Shown here: positions 8,806 to 17,766 of the stretch, piece after piece
Layout of the letters: every line of letters begins with the position of its first letter
How positions within the stretch are numbered: position 1 is the stretch's first letter
Origin: Thermodesulfovibrionales bacterium
Lineage (GTDB): Bacteria > Nitrospirota > Thermodesulfovibrionia > Thermodesulfovibrionales > UBA9159
NCBI GenBank assembly: GCA_919901585.1
Contig: CAKKPH010000097.1
Location: forward strand, 1 to 33,166
Reading direction: 5' to 3'
Length of the DNA: 33,166 nucleotides
Translations under genes and position numbers: made by a program
The notes under the pieces: generated by a model
Told to the model about the DNA's origin: nothing
The model's input: the letters and a program-made list of their open reading frames with translations, nothing else
Database searches by the model: none

Positions 8806-10218
8806 GTGAGGCAGGCAATGTTTGAGCGTTACAGGACGATACACTTTGTCGGTATAGGCGGTATAGGCATGAGCGGCATAGCAGAGGTGCTCCATACCCT
8901 CGGTTATGAAGTGACAGGGTCTGATATGAAGGAGTCAGATACTGTTTTGAGGCTCAGGGATATCGGGATAAAGGTCTTTGTAGGACACAGGGCCGAAAAT
9001 CTGGATGATGCGCATGTTGTAGTGGTTTCTTCAGCAGTATCTCCAGAAAACCCTGAGGTAGCGGCTGCAAAGGCGAGATCAATCCCTGTGATACCGAGGG
9101 CTGAGATGCTGGCGGAGCTCGGAAGACTTAAATATGGGATACTCATTGCAGGCTCTCACGGTAAGACTACAACGACTTCACTGGTGGCGACGATACTCTC
9201 ACATGCGGATATGGACCCCACCGTTGTCATCGGCGGCAAACTAAGGTCCCTGGGAAGCAATGCGAGGCTCGGACAGGGTGACTTTATAGTTGCAGAGGCT
9301 GATGAGAGCGACGGCTCCTTCCTTAAACTCTCTCCGACCATTGCAGTCGTTACAAACATAGACAGGGAGCACATGGACTTCTTCAAGAGCATGGATTCCC
9401 TAACAAATGCCTTTGTCTCCTTTATAGACAAGGTCCCGTTTTACGGGCTCTCGATACTCTGTATAGAAAACCGGTATGTAAGCGAGATATTGCCCCTGCT
9501 CCACAGGAGGTATCTGACGTATGGCCTCTCAAAGGAGGCTGACATATACGCAATCAATATCAGGAACGGGTTCCTGTCTGTGAGTTTCGATGTTGTTTAT
9601 AAGGGCGAGAATATCGGGAATGTCAGGGCGCCCTTGCCGGGGATTCATAATGTTTTGAACAGCCTTGCGGCTATTGCGGTCGCGATAGAGCTTAAGATCA
9701 GCACTAAAAAGATATTTGATGCATTGCAGGGTTTCAGCGGCATTCAGAGGAGGTGTGAATTTAAGGGCGAGGTGAACGGCATAAGGGTCTTTGACGATTA
9801 TGGACATCATCCGTCCGAGATCAGGGCAACTCTGGAGGCCGTGAGAAATTCACTTGAGAGCGAGTCTGAAAACAGCGGATCAGTGAGGGGCAGGCTTATT
9901 GTGCTCTTTCAGCCTCACAGGTATTCGAGGACTAAGGACCTGCTCCACGAATTCGGCTCATGTTTTGTTAACGCTGATCTTGTTTTTCTTCTGGATATAT
10001 ACCCTGCAGGCGAGAAACCGATTGAAGGTATAAACTCAGAGGCGATCCTGAAGGAAATAAGGGCAAACGGCCATAAGGACGTAAATTATATCCCTGAAAG
10101 GGATGTGTTTATAAGAGATATTACCGGCAGGCTGAGGCCGCAGGATGTCCTCCTTACCCTCGGTGCAGGAGATGTCTGGAAGGCAGGAGAAGACCTGCTT
10201 GTGAGGATGAGGGCTTAA
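8806..10218 (+). CDS. murC: UDP-N-acetylmuramate--L-alanine ligase MurC
   Basis: HFVGIGGIGMSGIAEVLHTLGYEVTGSD, GSHGKTTTTSLVA, EADESDGSFL, FDDYGHHPSEIRATLEA, FQPHRYSRTKDL. Start GTG 8806 or ATG 8818. Confidence 0.96.
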   Translation: MRQAMFERYRTIHFVGIGGIGMSGIAEVLHTLGYEVTGSDMKESDTVLRLRDIGIKVFVGHRAENLDDAHVVVVSSAVSPENPEVAAAKARSIPVIPRAEMLAELGRLKYGILIAGSHGKTTTTSLVATILSHADMDPTVVIGGKLRSLGSNARLGQGDFIVAEADESDGSFLKLSPTIAVVTNIDREHMDFFKSMDSLTNAFVSFIDKVPFYGLSILCIENRYVSEILPLLHRRYLTYGLSKEADIYAINIRNGFLSVSFDVVYKGENIGNVRAPLPGIHNVLNSLAAIAVAIELKISTKKIFDALQGFSGIQRRCEFKGEVNGIRVFDDYGHHPSEIRATLEAVRNSLESESENSGSVRGRLIVLFQPHRYSRTKDLLHEFGSCFVNADLVFLLDIYPAGEKPIEGINSEAILKEIRANGHKDVNYIPERDVFIRDITGRLRPQDVLLTLGAGDVWKAGEDLLVRMRA

Positions 10219-10277
10219 GGTGTGCCATTCAGGGAAATGGCCGGGAACAGCATATAACACGGGACGGACTGAATAAA

Positions 10278-11207
10278 ATGGACATTGCAATATTAAAGGA
10301 CATGTTCAGCGGGGATATGCAAAAAAAGGGGGTCTTCTTTGATGAGCCGATGAAAAGGCATACCACGCTCAGGATAGGCGGACCTGCGGATATGTTTACG
10401 GTACCCGGGGACATAATCTCACTTAAGGGCCTTTTGACAATGCTCCGGGACGAGGATATACCAATAATGCCTCTCGGCGGAGGCAGCAACCTCCTTGTCT
10501 CTGATAGCGGTATTGAAGGGGTTGTGCTCTCGCTTGCAGCGTTTGACCGCATAGAGGTGCTGAGAGATAAGGGTGATGATGTAAGACTTTTTGTGGGGTC
10601 GGGTCTGCCTCTGCAGAAAGTGGTAAACTTTTGCAAAGAAAAGGGCTTCAGCGGTATAGAAGGCCTTGCCGGCATCCCGGGGTCTGTCGGCGGTGCCGTG
10701 CGCGGCAATGCCGGTTCCTTCGGATACGAAACAGACAGGGTTGTGGAGTCAGTCGCTCTTTTAAGGAAGGATTTATCGATATCAATATTAGACAGCAGCA
10801 GGCTTAGCTTCGGGTACAGGTCAAGCTCATTGGGCGATGAGGACATTATACTCAGTGCGAATATGATACTTAAGAGAGGCGATGCTGGGGATGTGAGCAG
10901 GACGACAAGCGGGTATCTGCAGGAGAAGGTAAAGAAGCAGCCCCTGTCAGGACACTCAGCAGGCTGTGTGTTTAAAAACCCTGCCGGAGGTTATGCAGGA
11001 AGGCTTATTGATGAAGCCGGGTGCAAGGGCATGAGGAGAGGGGATATAGAGGTAAGCGGCATTCATGCAAATTTCTTTATGAACACCGGCAACGGCACTG
11101 CATCTGACTTTGTTGCCTTGATGGATGATGTGAAGGAAAAGGTTATCAGGATGTCCGGAATAGAACTCGAGCCCGAGATAAGGATTACGGGGAGATTCTT
11201 ATGCTGA
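10278..11207 (+). CDS. murB: UDP-N-acetylenolpyruvoylglucosamine reductase MurB
   Basis: HTTLRIGGPADMF, LGGGSNLLVSD, EGLAGIPGSVGGAVRGNAGSFG, SAGCVFKNPAGGYAGRLIDEAGCKG. Confidence 0.95.
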   Translation: MDIAILKDMFSGDMQKKGVFFDEPMKRHTTLRIGGPADMFTVPGDIISLKGLLTMLRDEDIPIMPLGGGSNLLVSDSGIEGVVLSLAAFDRIEVLRDKGDDVRLFVGSGLPLQKVVNFCKEKGFSGIEGLAGIPGSVGGAVRGNAGSFGYETDRVVESVALLRKDLSISILDSSRLSFGYRSSSLGDEDIILSANMILKRGDAGDVSRTTSGYLQEKVKKQPLSGHSAGCVFKNPAGGYAGRLIDEAGCKGMRRGDIEVSGIHANFFMNTGNGTASDFVALMDDVKEKVIRMSGIELEPEIRITGRFLC

Positions 11208-12196
11208 CAGAAAAGCGCATCGGCATTCTTATGGGAGGCATATCTGCAGAGAGGGACGTCTCTCTAAAGAGCGGCAGTGCTGTTATAAATGCACTTAAGG
11301 GGCTCGGATACGATGTAATCGGTATAGACATAGTGCCGGCAACAAACTATGAGGCCGGGGTCGTGGATACGGACCTGAAGACCACTTCTTGTGCCCCATC
11401 ACGCATAAGCGATACGCTTTTAAATGAAAAAGTCAGGATAGTATTTCTTGCACTCCACGGCGGATACGGAGAGAACGGGGCTATTCAGGGACTGCTCGAT
11501 ATAATGGGCATCCCATACACAGGCTCGGGTGTCCTCGCATCTGCCCTTGCCATGGACAAGGAGGCTTCAAAAAAGATATTCCTTTATCACAATATACCCA
11601 TACCTCCTTTCAGTGTTGTGTGTCGTGAATCGCCGGGCGTAAACAGAGAATCAGCAGATGCCGGCTTTCCTATGCCGTGGGTTATTAAGCCTGCAACAGA
11701 GGGTTCGAGCATCGGTGTGAGTATTGTGAAGGATAGGTTCTCTCTGACACCTGCCTTAGAAAACGCCTTTGAGTTCAGTGACAGGGTAATCCTTGAGAAG
11801 TATATAAGGGGTAAAGAGGTTCATGTAGGAATTCTTAGAAACACGGTTATCGGCTCTGTAGAAGTCAGGCCGAAGCTTGAGTTTTACAGTTATGAAGCAA
11901 AGTATAATAAGGGCCTTACAGACTATGTCCTCCCCCCTGACATAGCACCGGAGCTGCTTAAGAGGGCAGAGACTGTTGCGCTCTCGGCTCACATGGCCCT
12001 CGGCTGCAGGGGCGCCACGAGAGTCGATACTATAATTGATGAACACGGTGAATCTTATCTGCTCGAGGTCAATACAATACCCGGAATGACAGAGACGAGT
12101 CTTCTGCCGAAGATAGCAGCGCATTCAGGCCTTGATTTTCCTGCCCTGATAGAGAGGATGCTCATAGACGCTATAAAAGAGAAGGTTCCTGCATGA
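11201..12196 (+). CDS. ddl: D-alanine--D-alanine ligase
   Basis: GGISAERDVSLKSG, LALHGGYGENGAIQGLLDIMGIPYTGSGVLASALAMDK, VIKPATEGSSIGVSIV, LEVNTIPGMTETSLLPK. ATP-grasp. Confidence 0.95.
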   Translation: MLTEKRIGILMGGISAERDVSLKSGSAVINALKGLGYDVIGIDIVPATNYEAGVVDTDLKTTSCAPSRISDTLLNEKVRIVFLALHGGYGENGAIQGLLDIMGIPYTGSGVLASALAMDKEASKKIFLYHNIPIPPFSVVCRESPGVNRESADAGFPMPWVIKPATEGSSIGVSIVKDRFSLTPALENAFEFSDRVILEKYIRGKEVHVGILRNTVIGSVEVRPKLEFYSYEAKYNKGLTDYVLPPDIAPELLKRAETVALSAHMALGCRGATRVDTIIDEHGESYLLEVNTIPGMTETSLLPKIAAHSGLDFPALIERMLIDAIKEKVPA

Positions 12197-12972
12197 AGAC
12201 GATGTACATAAAGAAGAATAAGAGGTCGTCAGCCCAACATATACCGATGAGGGTTTACGGGGTATCGGCGGTCCTGCTTGTGCTGCCGCTTGCGGCATGG
12301 CTTGTGATGAATTACGCAGGAGGCATAGGCATCAGGATCAGTATATTCCCTGTTAAAGAGGTTGTTTTTAGCGGCAACAAACATTTATCACCGGGTGAAC
12401 TTGAGACGATATCAGGGATCAAACAGAACGAAGATCTCCTTATGCTCTCTACAAAAAAGACAGCAGAGAAAATGCTGTTGTCACCCTGGATAAAGAAAGT
12501 GAGTGTCAGAAAAGATTTTCCTGAAAGGCTGCTTATAAATATCACAGAGGCTGTGCCTTTTGCGATACTCGATAAAGATGGAGAGATGTCTTTGATCGAC
12601 GAAAGGGGCAATCTGCTCGAAAAGATGAAGACAGACCCTGTCCCCTTCCTGCCGATAATACACGCAGGGCCCGCTGACGGGAATGAAAATTTCATGGAGG
12701 CACTCAGTCTTGCGAGGATTATAAGGGATAAGGAGATAGCTACCGAGAGGACCCGCGTAGAGATATTAGCGAATGGAAAAGGCCCTGAGGAGATGTCCCT
12801 AATTGTCGACAATCTCCTCATAAAGATAGGCCGCGGTGACTATGAGAGGAAACTCAACAGGCTCTTTGCGATTGAAGAAGAGATAAAGAAGAGGGCTGTG
12901 GCCCTCGATCACATCGATCTGAGGTTCGCCAACAGGGTGGTCGTTAAACCTATAAATGAGGTTATTAGATAA
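12193..12972 (+). CDS. ftsQ: Cell division protein FtsQ (POTRA)
   Basis: N-terminal TM, POTRA segment (VKEVVFSGNKHLSPGELETISGIKQNEDLLMLSTKKTAEKMLLSPWIKKVSVRKDFPERLLINITEAVPFAIL). Position between ddl and ftsA; 4-bp ATGA overlap with ddl. Confidence 0.9.
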   Translation: MKTMYIKKNKRSSAQHIPMRVYGVSAVLLVLPLAAWLVMNYAGGIGIRISIFPVKEVVFSGNKHLSPGELETISGIKQNEDLLMLSTKKTAEKMLLSPWIKKVSVRKDFPERLLINITEAVPFAILDKDGEMSLIDERGNLLEKMKTDPVPFLPIIHAGPADGNENFMEALSLARIIRDKEIATERTRVEILANGKGPEEMSLIVDNLLIKIGRGDYERKLNRLFAIEEEIKKRAVALDHIDLRFANRVVVKPINEVIR

Positions 12973-14189
12973 TGCAGCAAAAACCACTCAGTAGGGCAGA
13001 AGGCATTGCAGTCGGCCTCGATATAGGGACAACAAAGATCTGCGCTATTGTGGGCAGGAAGGAACATCCCGGCACAGGGGTCATCGCTGTCGGTTCATCT
13101 GTTTCAGCAGGCTTGAGAAAGGGGATTGTCGTGGACATGGATCTCACTACCCGGTCGATAAGAAAGGCCTTGGATGAGGCTGAGGATAAGGCCGGATTCA
13201 GGATCACGTCTGTACATATCGGTATAGCCGGAGGCCATATTAAGGGTTTTAACGGCTATGGCGCAATCGGCATAAGGGGAGGAGAGATAACAGAGGACGA
13301 CATTGACAGGCTTGTTGATTCTGCCGGTGCTGTATATGTGCCTGTTGACAGGGAGGTGCTGCATGTCGTACCTGCCTGCTACAAAATCGACGGCCAAAAC
13401 GGGATAAAGAACCCTGTAGGCATGCGAGGCAAGAGGCTTGAGGCCGGTGTCCATATCGTGACCGGTTCAGTGACATCTGTCCAGAACCTGATTAAGTGTT
13501 GCGAGGCAGCCGGCGTAGAGGTTGCAGACATAATCCTGGAGCCGCTCGCATCTGCTGAGTCTGTGCTGACTAAAGCGGAGAAGGATTCCGGTGTCGCAAT
13601 CGTGGATATCGGTGGAGGGACAACAGACATCGCAATATATGCAGGCGGTGTTTTAAGGCATACAGCAGTGCTTGCGATCGGAGGCAACCATTTGACAAAC
13701 GATATAGCCGTTGGCCTTGGTGTACCTTCTGATAAAGCGGAGGAAATTAAAAAGGGCTGCGGATGCGCTATTAAGGAGATGGCCGGAGAGACTATCAATG
13801 GAAGCGCTGATGAAGGCCATGGCAGTGAAATCCCTGTTGATTATCTTGCAGAGATCATACAGGCGAGGTGTGAAGAGCTTTTGGGGCTTGTGAAAAAAGA
13901 GATTGAGGGGTTTTTGAGTCCGTCCGCAACAGCAGTTATTGTCCTGACAGGCGGCACGTCCCTGTTAAGGGGCATACGTGAACTTACTGAGAACATAACA
14001 AGCTTTCCTGTAAGGATGGGAGTTCCTACAGGCATGACAAAGATAGGATTTGTCGACAGTCCTATTTATGCAACTGGTGTCGGTTTGGTCAAATACGGAC
14101 TGAGGCATTGTTCTGACCATGACTTTGAATCATCAGGGATATTTGAACGTATGAAAGAATGGGTCAGCGGTTATTTCAATAAAAAATAA
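12972..14189 (+). CDS. ftsA: Cell division protein FtsA
   Basis: Actin-like: VGLDIGTTKICAIVG, VGSSVSAGLRKGIVVDMD, VDIGGGTTDIAIY, GGNHLTNDIAVGLG, VLTGGTSLLRGI. TAATG junction with ftsQ. Confidence 0.96.
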   Translation: MQQKPLSRAEGIAVGLDIGTTKICAIVGRKEHPGTGVIAVGSSVSAGLRKGIVVDMDLTTRSIRKALDEAEDKAGFRITSVHIGIAGGHIKGFNGYGAIGIRGGEITEDDIDRLVDSAGAVYVPVDREVLHVVPACYKIDGQNGIKNPVGMRGKRLEAGVHIVTGSVTSVQNLIKCCEAAGVEVADIILEPLASAESVLTKAEKDSGVAIVDIGGGTTDIAIYAGGVLRHTAVLAIGGNHLTNDIAVGLGVPSDKAEEIKKGCGCAIKEMAGETINGSADEGHGSEIPVDYLAEIIQARCEELLGLVKKEIEGFLSPSATAVIVLTGGTSLLRGIRELTENITSFPVRMGVPTGMTKIGFVDSPIYATGVGLVKYGLRHCSDHDFESSGIFERMKEWVSGYFNKK

Positions 14190-14190
14190 G

Positions 14191-14197
14191 AAGGAGG
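14191..14197 (+). promoter_or_regulatory. Strong Shine-Dalgarno (AAGGAGG) upstream of ftsZ
   Basis: AAGGAGG at 14191-14197, 4 nt before ATG 14202. Confidence 0.7.
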
Positions 14198-14201
14198 ACT
14201 T

Positions 14202-15374
14202 ATGTTTGAAATCGAGGATGTAAAAGGCCAGACTGCAAAGATAAAGGTAGTGGGTATCGGAGGAGCAGGCGGAAATGCAATAAACAACATGATCGCCTCA
14301 AATCTCCACGGTGTAGAGTTCATAGCTGTGAACACTGACATGCAGGTCCTCGAGACATCACTCGCGCCAATAAGACTCCAGATAGGGGCAGGCATAACTA
14401 AAGGGCTTGGTGCAGGCTCTGACCCTAAGGTAGGCAGGCAGTCTGCGCTTGAGGACAGAACATTGATAGCGGAGGCCCTCGAGGGTGCTGATATGGTCTT
14501 CATCACAGCAGGCATGGGGGGCGGGACCGGTACGGGTGCTTCTCCTGTTATCGCAAATATTGCGAGGGAACTCGGGGCCCTGACTGTGGCGATAGTGACA
14601 AAGCCCTTCTTTTACGAGGCTAAGACGAGGGCGACGAATGCTGAGGAAGGGCTTAGGGAATTAAAAGAGTGTGTGGATACCCTGATTGTTATACCTAATG
14701 ACAGGATAGCTGAGGTGGTAGATAAGAAGACTCCGCTTGTTAAAGGTTTTGCAGTTGCGAATGATGTCTTGAAACAGGCCATCCTTGGCATATCAGAGAT
14801 AATCCTGACCCCCGGACTCATCAATGTTGACTTTGCAGATGTAAGGACAATAATGCAGAACACCGGCAGGGCAGTGATGGGTGTAGGGATAGGCAAGGGA
14901 GAAGGCGGCGCTATCGAGGCAGCACGGAAGGCGATATCAAATCCCCTGCTCGAAAATTCATCTATCGAGGGCGCAAGGGGCATTCTAATAAATATAACCG
15001 GCGACCTGAACCTGACGCTCAGCGATGTGCAGGATGCTGCATCGATAATTTATGATTCAGCACTTGAGAACGCCAACATAATCTTCGGAGCTGTAATTGA
15101 CCCTGATATAGAAGGCGAGATCAAGATAACTGTTATTGCAACAGGCCTTGATGAGGCAAAGAAGCAGGCCGATCTGCCGCCGTTGAAGAGATGGGCGCCA
15201 ATGCCGGCAAAAGAGCCATCTGTATACAAAGGGTCTGAAAGGGTTCTTTCTAAAAACCTGAGGCCGGCCGTTAGCTTGAACACGCTTGTCTCTGACCTGC
15301 TCCCGTATGATGACCCTATTGATGTCCCGACTTTTCTGAGAAAAACGCTTCCGGATGCGGTCCTGAGTGAGTAG
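14202..15374 (+). CDS. ftsZ: Cell division protein FtsZ
   Basis: Tubulin signature GMGGGTGTGASPVIA, VGIGGAGGNAINNM, and a C-terminal peptide DVPTFLRK. Confidence 0.98.
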   Translation: MFEIEDVKGQTAKIKVVGIGGAGGNAINNMIASNLHGVEFIAVNTDMQVLETSLAPIRLQIGAGITKGLGAGSDPKVGRQSALEDRTLIAEALEGADMVFITAGMGGGTGTGASPVIANIARELGALTVAIVTKPFFYEAKTRATNAEEGLRELKECVDTLIVIPNDRIAEVVDKKTPLVKGFAVANDVLKQAILGISEIILTPGLINVDFADVRTIMQNTGRAVMGVGIGKGEGGAIEAARKAISNPLLENSSIEGARGILINITGDLNLTLSDVQDAASIIYDSALENANIIFGAVIDPDIEGEIKITVIATGLDEAKKQADLPPLKRWAPMPAKEPSVYKGSERVLSKNLRPAVSLNTLVSDLLPYDDPIDVPTFLRKTLPDAVLSE

Positions 15375-15419
15375 GGATTATGGATTGAGTTTCTCGTCAC
15401 GCTTGTCCCTCCCAAAGAA

Positions 15420-15444
15420 GGGCCTCCCCTCCCCCTGGAGGCCC
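15420..15444. terminator. Hairpin downstream of ftsZ (GGGCCTCC - 9 nt - GGAGGCCC) followed by a C/T-rich tract; not a canonical U-tract terminator
   Basis: Perfect 8-bp inverted repeat 15420-15427 / 15437-15444. Confidence 0.4.
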
Positions 15445-15488
15445 TCCCCCCCTCCTCCCCCAGTTGAATGAAGCCCTGAAAGTATTAA

Positions 15489-15509
15489 CCGGCTGTTATC
15501 AGCAGCCGG
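15489..15509. other. Hairpin CCGGCTG-ttatcag-CAGCCGG in the ftsZ-ftsK intergenic region
   Basis: Perfect 7-bp inverted repeat 15489-15495 / 15503-15509, no U tract. Confidence 0.45.
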
Positions 15510-15553
15510 AGGCCTTATATCGCAGGGGATAAATGTTATAATTATGAAACAGA

Positions 15554-17698
15554 ATGGCTGAAAGGACATACAGGATAAGACAGAAGATTAAAGGGATTGT
15601 CTCGATTCTCATCGGTATTTATGTTGCGCTCAGTGTCGCAACGTATTCTGAATGGGACCCTTCATTTTTTGTCTTCACAACATTTTCCACAAGGAACTAT
15701 GGCGGATTAATAGGCTCGTATATCGCTGACCTCTTTGTTGCCTCTTTAGGTATAGTCAGCTTTGCCCTGCCTGTGATTTTAATTGTCTTTGGGGTCAGGA
15801 GATTAATCGGCAGGGAAGGCCATGTTGTTTATACTGCCGGCACCATACTCTTTGTCTTTTCTACAGCAGTGCTCGCATCTCTAATAACAGAGACATTTCA
15901 GTGGAATGTAAAGAGGGCCGGAGGGATTATCGGTTCAGCATCTTCAGGACTCCTCGTATCCGTACTTTCTATCCCAGGCGCATATATATTACTGCTCGCA
16001 ATATGGCTATTTTCTTTAATAATGCTTAGCCCGGTATCAATTTCATCTATCCTGAGAAAACCGGAAGGGCCTCCTCAAGAGCCGTCTCCCGATTTAACCG
16101 GACCGCCCGGTAAAGAGGATGAAGGGATTACTCCTCTGGTGATAGATGAGGCGCAGGCGGGCGAGCCACTGATCATACATGGAGATACGAACATGCCTGC
16201 AGAGTCATGGGATAGTGTTCTGCCTGTCCCTGAGGCTGAAGCGGATGAAGAAGCGAACGAGGAAACAGGTTATGAGGATGTCCGGAAGGATTCTGCAACA
16301 AGCAGCATTGCCGAATATATACTGCCTGATGCCGGGCTGCTCAGGTCTTCTGAGCAATCCATGTCAAGGCCTTCGAGAGAAGAGATAATCGCAAGCTCAT
16401 CCCTGCTTGAGCAAAAGCTGAGGGACTTCGGGGTTGAAGGAAGGGTTACTCAGGTACAGCCCGGCCCTGTAGTGACTATGTATGAGTTTGAGCCTGCGCC
16501 GGGTGTGAAGATAAACCGTGTCGTATCTCTCTCAGATGACCTTGCATTATCTCTTAAGGCGCAGAGTGTGAGGGTCTCTACACTTCCTGGCAAGGCTGCA
16601 ATTGGGATTGAGGTGCCTAACAAGAACAGGGAGACGGTCTGTCTGAGGGAGATAATCTCTTCAGAGGTTTTCCGGAAGAGCCGCTCAAAACTGACCCTTG
16701 CGCTCGGCAAGGACATCTATGGAAACCCTGTAGTGGCAGACCTTGCCAAGATGCCCCACCTGCTTGTTGCAGGTGCAACAGGTGCAGGCAAAAGCGTCTC
16801 GATCAATTCAATGGTAATGAGCATCCTTTATGAGGCTACACCAAAAGAGGTCAAGATGCTGATGATAGACCCCAAACTTTTAGAGCTCTCTGCTTATGAA
16901 AGAGTCCCCCACCTCATCTCACCTGTGATAACAAACCCGAAGGAGGCAGCAGGGGCTTTAAAGAAGCTCGTCTTTGAGATGGAGAGACGGTACAGGCTGC
17001 TCGCTGAAAAGGGGGTCAGGAACATCGAAGGGTTTAATGCAGCTGCAGTTGAAGCTGAGAGGCTGCCTTATATTGTCGTTTTCATAGATGAACTTGCAGA
17101 CCTCATGTTTGCCTCAGCGAGCGATGTTGAGGACTCTATTGCACGCCTGGCACAGATGGCGAGGGCCTCAGGCATTCACCTGATACTCGCAACACAGAGG
17201 CCGTCTGTGGATGTTATTACCGGGATAATCAAGGCGAATTTCTCTGCGCGTATAGCCTTTCATGTCACCTCAAGGATCGATTCGAGGACGATTATTGATG
17301 CACAGGGGGCAGAGCAGCTTCTCGGAAAGGGAGATAAGCTCTTTATGCTCCCGGGCGTAAGGATAACGAGGATACATGGGGCACTCGTGACAGAGGAGGA
17401 GATAAGGGCGACTACTGATTTTATCTCGACACAGGGACATCCGGACTACACATTGTTCGAGAGCCTTCAGGTTGTTGACCAGAAGAATGAAGGCCTGCCT
17501 TCTGACAGGGACGAGATGTACAATAAGGTCATTGATTTTGCCGAGTCAGTCGGTGAGGTCTCTATATCTTCTATTCAGAGGAGATTCAAGATCGGGTATA
17601 ACAAGGCAGCAAGGATTATGGAGATTATGGAAGAAGACGGCCTCGTAGGCCCCCAAAAGGGTGCAGGAAAACCGAGGGATTATATCGGGCGAAGGTAA
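15554..17698 (+). CDS. ftsK: DNA translocase FtsK/SpoIIIE
   Basis: N-terminal TM segments, acidic linker, LLVAGATGAGKSVSINSM Walker A, FIDELADLMF Walker B, LATQRPSVDVITGIIKANF, C-terminal winged-helix gamma domain (SISSIQRRFKIGYNKAARIMEIMEEDGLVGP). Confidence 0.96.
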   Translation: MAERTYRIRQKIKGIVSILIGIYVALSVATYSEWDPSFFVFTTFSTRNYGGLIGSYIADLFVASLGIVSFALPVILIVFGVRRLIGREGHVVYTAGTILFVFSTAVLASLITETFQWNVKRAGGIIGSASSGLLVSVLSIPGAYILLLAIWLFSLIMLSPVSISSILRKPEGPPQEPSPDLTGPPGKEDEGITPLVIDEAQAGEPLIIHGDTNMPAESWDSVLPVPEAEADEEANEETGYEDVRKDSATSSIAEYILPDAGLLRSSEQSMSRPSREEIIASSSLLEQKLRDFGVEGRVTQVQPGPVVTMYEFEPAPGVKINRVVSLSDDLALSLKAQSVRVSTLPGKAAIGIEVPNKNRETVCLREIISSEVFRKSRSKLTLALGKDIYGNPVVADLAKMPHLLVAGATGAGKSVSINSMVMSILYEATPKEVKMLMIDPKLLELSAYERVPHLISPVITNPKEAAGALKKLVFEMERRYRLLAEKGVRNIEGFNAAAVEAERLPYIVVFIDELADLMFASASDVEDSIARLAQMARASGIHLILATQRPSVDVITGIIKANFSARIAFHVTSRIDSRTIIDAQGAEQLLGKGDKLFMLPGVRITRIHGALVTEEEIRATTDFISTQGHPDYTLFESLQVVDQKNEGLPSDRDEMYNKVIDFAESVGEVSISSIQRRFKIGYNKAARIMEIMEEDGLVGPQKGAGKPRDYIGRR

Positions 17699-17700
17699 AC

Positions 17701-17735
17701 AAAGCTGAGAGCTAAGAGTTGAGGTCTAAACACTA
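17701..17735. repeat. Degenerate 7-nt-phased repeat between ftsK and glnD
   Basis: AAAGCTG AGAGCTA AGAGTTG AGGTCTA AACACTA, five degenerate heptamers in register. Confidence 0.5.
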
Positions 17736-17766
17736 AAGAGATGGTTGTTCGAAATGAATTTATGAG

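Noticed and set aside
10229-10846. 205-aa minus-strand ORF over murB
   Set aside because: Antisense to murB with clear conserved motifs; Ser/Pro-rich composition typical of a shadow ORF.
12312-12821. 169-aa minus-strand ORF over ftsQ
   Set aside because: Shadow ORF antisense to ftsQ.
15420-15461. Canonical rho-independent terminator after ftsZ
   Set aside because: Stem is present but followed by C/T-rich sequence rather than a U-tract; reported as a hairpin/G4 candidate instead.
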